This document shows, piece after piece, positions 7,085 to 9,627 of a stretch of 9,627 bases of DNA. The notes under the pieces are model-generated. The model did not search any database. It was not told the DNA's origin and saw only the letters and a list, made by a program, of their open reading frames with translations. The position numbers and the translations under genes are program-made. Source of the stretch: Paludibacter sp. UBA5753. Its GTDB lineage: Bacteria; Bacteroidota; Bacteroidia; Bacteroidales; Paludibacteraceae. The stretch spans positions 1 to 9,627 of the forward strand of contig DIFH01000042.1 of NCBI GenBank assembly GCA_002427615.1, given 5' to 3'. The first letter of the stretch is position 1. Each line of letters starts with the position of its first letter.

Positions 7085-9627
7085 TTAAAATTTATATCCA
7101 ATGTTCAGGAACATATTGAATCCCCATGCATAATAATACTTATTGGGGAATTTATTCAGGTTTGCACCATCAATCGCACTATCGACCAATGGCAAACGTG
7201 CCTGTTGATAACCACCGGTAATCATACTGGTGTTATTCAGAATATTACTTACACTTAAATTGAAGTTCAACGAACGACGGTTTTTTAGATAAATAAGTTT
7301 ACCGACTGATGCGTCAAGCATAAAACCACTTTTTAGTTTTTCCTGAGTAGCTAAAGCTGTTTTCATTACATCGGTAGTATATAAATCCATATTCGATTTC
7401 AAAAAACGGTTAGGGGCAAAATCAAGGTAGTTATTGTCGAAATAGTTCAACGTTACATCGGCAAACCACATTTTCGTGTGAAAATAATCGAGCGTGATAT
7501 TAGCCGCCATTTGAGGTCCCGAAGCAATCTTTAAATCTTTGATCAACACATCATCCATTACATCGGCAAAAGCCCCGTTCTCGGCGCTTTTGATGCCAAT
7601 TGCATTACTTGTATAACTATAATCGGCATAAGTTCCAGCCATGGATACAGAGAAACTGCCATTAAGCTTAACCGACAGTCCGGCTTCGACTCCCTGGTAC
7701 AATTTACTCAAATCCGACAACATGAAGTTGACGAATGTTTGTTTTTCATCATCATAATATCCATATAAATCAGAACTTTTACTCACGTCCGTTCTGAAGA
7801 CACTTACCCGTCCCCGAACCGTAGGATAAACGAATGAATAATTGAGATCGCCAGAGAGAACTTCTTCGTTTTGCATTGGAACGGCTGTGTCTTTTATACG
7901 AACCGAAACATAAGAATTGTAGACCTGAGGGGCACGCGATTCGGCAGTAGCATTAAATGACAAACGGTTGCGTCCATCAATTTTATAAGTTATTCCACCT
8001 TTGGCTGCGGGATTCATAGTGTACCATACTTTACCTTTACCATACGAAATCACATTCAGCGCTTCGGCACGACCGTTTTTCATGTGACCGTAACGATAGA
8101 ATTCAGTATAACCGAAATTAACAGCATAATAAATATCAAACTGGGGAAGCACCCATTCGTTTTGAATAAAAGCACTGGCATGTTTAATATTGACATCGTA
8201 ATTATATCCAAAAATGTCTCCCACCTGAATTTCAGCATTCGGATTGTTCAAGTCGTTCTGGATAATATCTGGATTTGTCGGAAAATCTCGTTCGGCAAAC
8301 TGGTCAATATCAATCCATTTATTTCCACCAAGCAAATCTTCCATGGTTTTGTAGTGCATGGCTTTCGATGCTTTTGCCTGAATACCGGCAGTTAGTTTCA
8401 GTTCTTTAGAAATCTGGTTTGTATAAGTTGAGTTCAAAGTAGTTTCAGCCAGATTATTGTGGCGACGTTCAACAGAATATTTGGCAGTCCCGTTAGGATT
8501 AACCTCATTATTCCGATAATTCATCTGATAAAGCAACGCCCAGTTGATTTGTGAAATATTGGAATCGGTTTGCCACAAATCAGTAATAAGATCTTTAGTT
8601 GACTGATTGGTTTGAAAACTTGGCAAATTTCGGTAATAATCGGGACGCGGATCGGGTGCATTGTAAAAATTCAATGCTGAGTTGTTGTACATACTGTAAT
8701 GATAAGCCATACCGGTACGTAAGCGTTGATTTTCATTAATTTTAAAATCATGTGAAAAAATCACAACTGGGTCAAAGCTTTTAACTATACGCGAATTACG
8801 GATTTTTCCATCCTGATAACCCCAATAAGGATTATAATAAATTGATCCAGCTAAGTCGAAAACTTCCTGAGTCACAGCTCCCTGTTGAGCTCGTTTAGTT
8901 GGTGCTCCGTAAGTTACGAGCGAGAAACTGTGCCGGTTGTTTAGCACTTTCTCGGCCGACAAAAAATAACCCGCAGAATTATAAAAAGTTCCATCCACAA
9001 TACCCTTGTCCGACCAGCGAACTACGGCCGAAGCTGCAAACGCCCAGCCATTCGGTTGCAGACCGGTAGCATAAGTGTATTGGGCTCTTAATTTGTAAGA
9101 ACGGTTGCTGTAAGCCAGACTGGCTTTTGAACCAGCAGCATAGGCAGTTGCACGGGTATTAATATTGGTTGTACTTCCAAGATTTCCATAACTGAACGAA
9201 TTTGGACTTAAACCAACAGTTTCGTCCTGATTTCGCATGGCATCGTTTAAACCACCTAAGCCCGAATAATTAAAATTACCACGTTCGAGTCCGTTAAAAA
9301 GTACACCGTTTATATAGGTAGTTTCGTAATTCTGGTCGTAACCGCGCATACGGAAACGCATAGGACTGAATGAATAAGTAGTTTGTGAATTATAAACATC
9401 TCCATTTGAAGATAAAGCACCGGAAATATTCTGCGATCTTGAATCATCACCATCGAGTGCGCTTTCGCTTAACTGAAGTACAACTTCCTGCTTCATTTCC
9501 TGGTGAGTGTCGGCAACCAAATATACGACACCTAAATCGTTCACTACATCTTGCTTCAGGCTAATTAGTTTTATTTGCGTAAAATAGCCCTTTAATGTCA
9601 GACTGATTTCTTCGTCTCCCGGTTGAA
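7085..9627 (-). CDS. TonB-dependent outer-membrane receptor, 5' end outside the window
   Basis: An outer-membrane beta-barrel that imports a ligand using energy passed by TonB-ExbBD. The frame is open to the window edge, so 846 residues are visible and the true start is missing; the GTG at 9544 is internal. Numbering from the edge, residues 1-50 (GDEEISLTLKGYF onward, then VVYLV) look like the end of a carboxypeptidase-regulatory-like domain, as is usual in Bacteroidota receptors. The plug follows with PMRFRMRGYDQNYETTYING (88-107), where the ligand-gating segment lies. From about 170 onward come alternating strands and aromatic residues of the barrel, and the chain ends in NIGYKF, with the terminal Phe typical of barrel assembly signals. 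No SusD gene follows in the visible part; two lipoprotein genes do, so it may be a non-SusC receptor. The substrate cannot be assigned. It is probably co-transcribed with both lipoproteins; the promoter is outside. Confidence 0.93.
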   Translation of the reverse strand, partial: QPGDEEISLTLKGYFTQIKLISLKQDVVNDLGVVYLVADTHQEMKQEVVLQLSESALDGDDSRSQNISGALSSNGDVYNSQTTYSFSPMRFRMRGYDQNYETTYINGVLFNGLERGNFNYSGLGGLNDAMRNQDETVGLSPNSFSYGNLGSTTNINTRATAYAAGSKASLAYSNRSYKLRAQYTYATGLQPNGWAFAASAVVRWSDKGIVDGTFYNSAGYFLSAEKVLNNRHSFSLVTYGAPTKRAQQGAVTQEVFDLAGSIYYNPYWGYQDGKIRNSRIVKSFDPVVIFSHDFKINENQRLRTGMAYHYSMYNNSALNFYNAPDPRPDYYRNLPSFQTNQSTKDLITDLWQTDSNISQINWALLYQMNYRNNEVNPNGTAKYSVERRHNNLAETTLNSTYTNQISKELKLTAGIQAKASKAMHYKTMEDLLGGNKWIDIDQFAERDFPTNPDIIQNDLNNPNAEIQVGDIFGYNYDVNIKHASAFIQNEWVLPQFDIYYAVNFGYTEFYRYGHMKNGRAEALNVISYGKGKVWYTMNPAAKGGITYKIDGRNRLSFNATAESRAPQVYNSYVSVRIKDTAVPMQNEEVLSGDLNYSFVYPTVRGRVSVFRTDVSKSSDLYGYYDDEKQTFVNFMLSDLSKLYQGVEAGLSVKLNGSFSVSMAGTYADYSYTSNAIGIKSAENGAFADVMDDVLIKDLKIASGPQMAANITLDYFHTKMWFADVTLNYFDNNYLDFAPNRFLKSNMDLYTTDVMKTALATQEKLKSGFMLDASVGKLIYLKNRRSLNFNLSVSNILNNTSMITGGYQQARLPLVDSAIDGANLNKFPNKYYYAWGFNMFLNIGYKF

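Noticed and set aside
8084..8395. Plus-strand open frame of 103 codons
   Set aside because: It is antisense to the TonB receptor barrel, has no known motif, and has no promoter or terminator of its own.

Overview
The window looks like chromosomal DNA of a Bacteroidota bacterium, probably of class Bacteroidia. The DNA is AT-rich. Both promoters I can place carry the TAnnTTTG -7 box typical of this phylum, and starts lack clear Shine-Dalgarno sequences. Gene content agrees: a MalQ with two CBM20 domains, a TonB-dependent receptor followed by lipoprotein genes, and the domain families DUF5689, DUF6359 and choice-of-anchor J. No rRNA, tRNA, CRISPR array or complete insertion sequence was seen.

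Left part (1-4217). A compact, GC-richer block with three hairpins and a repeated 9-base word (1-136) lies downstream of malQ and looks like a dispersed structured repeat or a mobile-element end. malQ (minus strand) encodes a 4-alpha-glucanotransferase of the DPE2-like type (two starch-binding domains, then GH77 with a long insertion). It is divergent from prs (plus strand, PRPP synthetase). The shared intergenic region holds two -7 boxes pointing outward and three perfect short palindromes, one with the centre expected of LacI-family operators. prs ends in a very strong hairpin terminator.

Middle (4176-4502). Two terminator hairpins that share the core ACTCCCG bracket a small, unrecognised minus-strand reading frame whose GTG start sits directly after the second hairpin.

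Right part (4471-9627). A minus-strand operon, read right to left, runs: TonB-dependent outer-membrane receptor (5' end outside the window), a DUF5689 lipoprotein, a second lipoprotein with jelly-roll / DUF6359 / jelly-roll architecture, then a terminator. Spacers are 41 and 26-27 bases. There is no SusD-like gene in the visible part. This is the best candidate here for an uncharacterised system: a receptor with two surface lipoproteins that probably capture and import an unknown ligand. The substrate cannot be read from the sequence.
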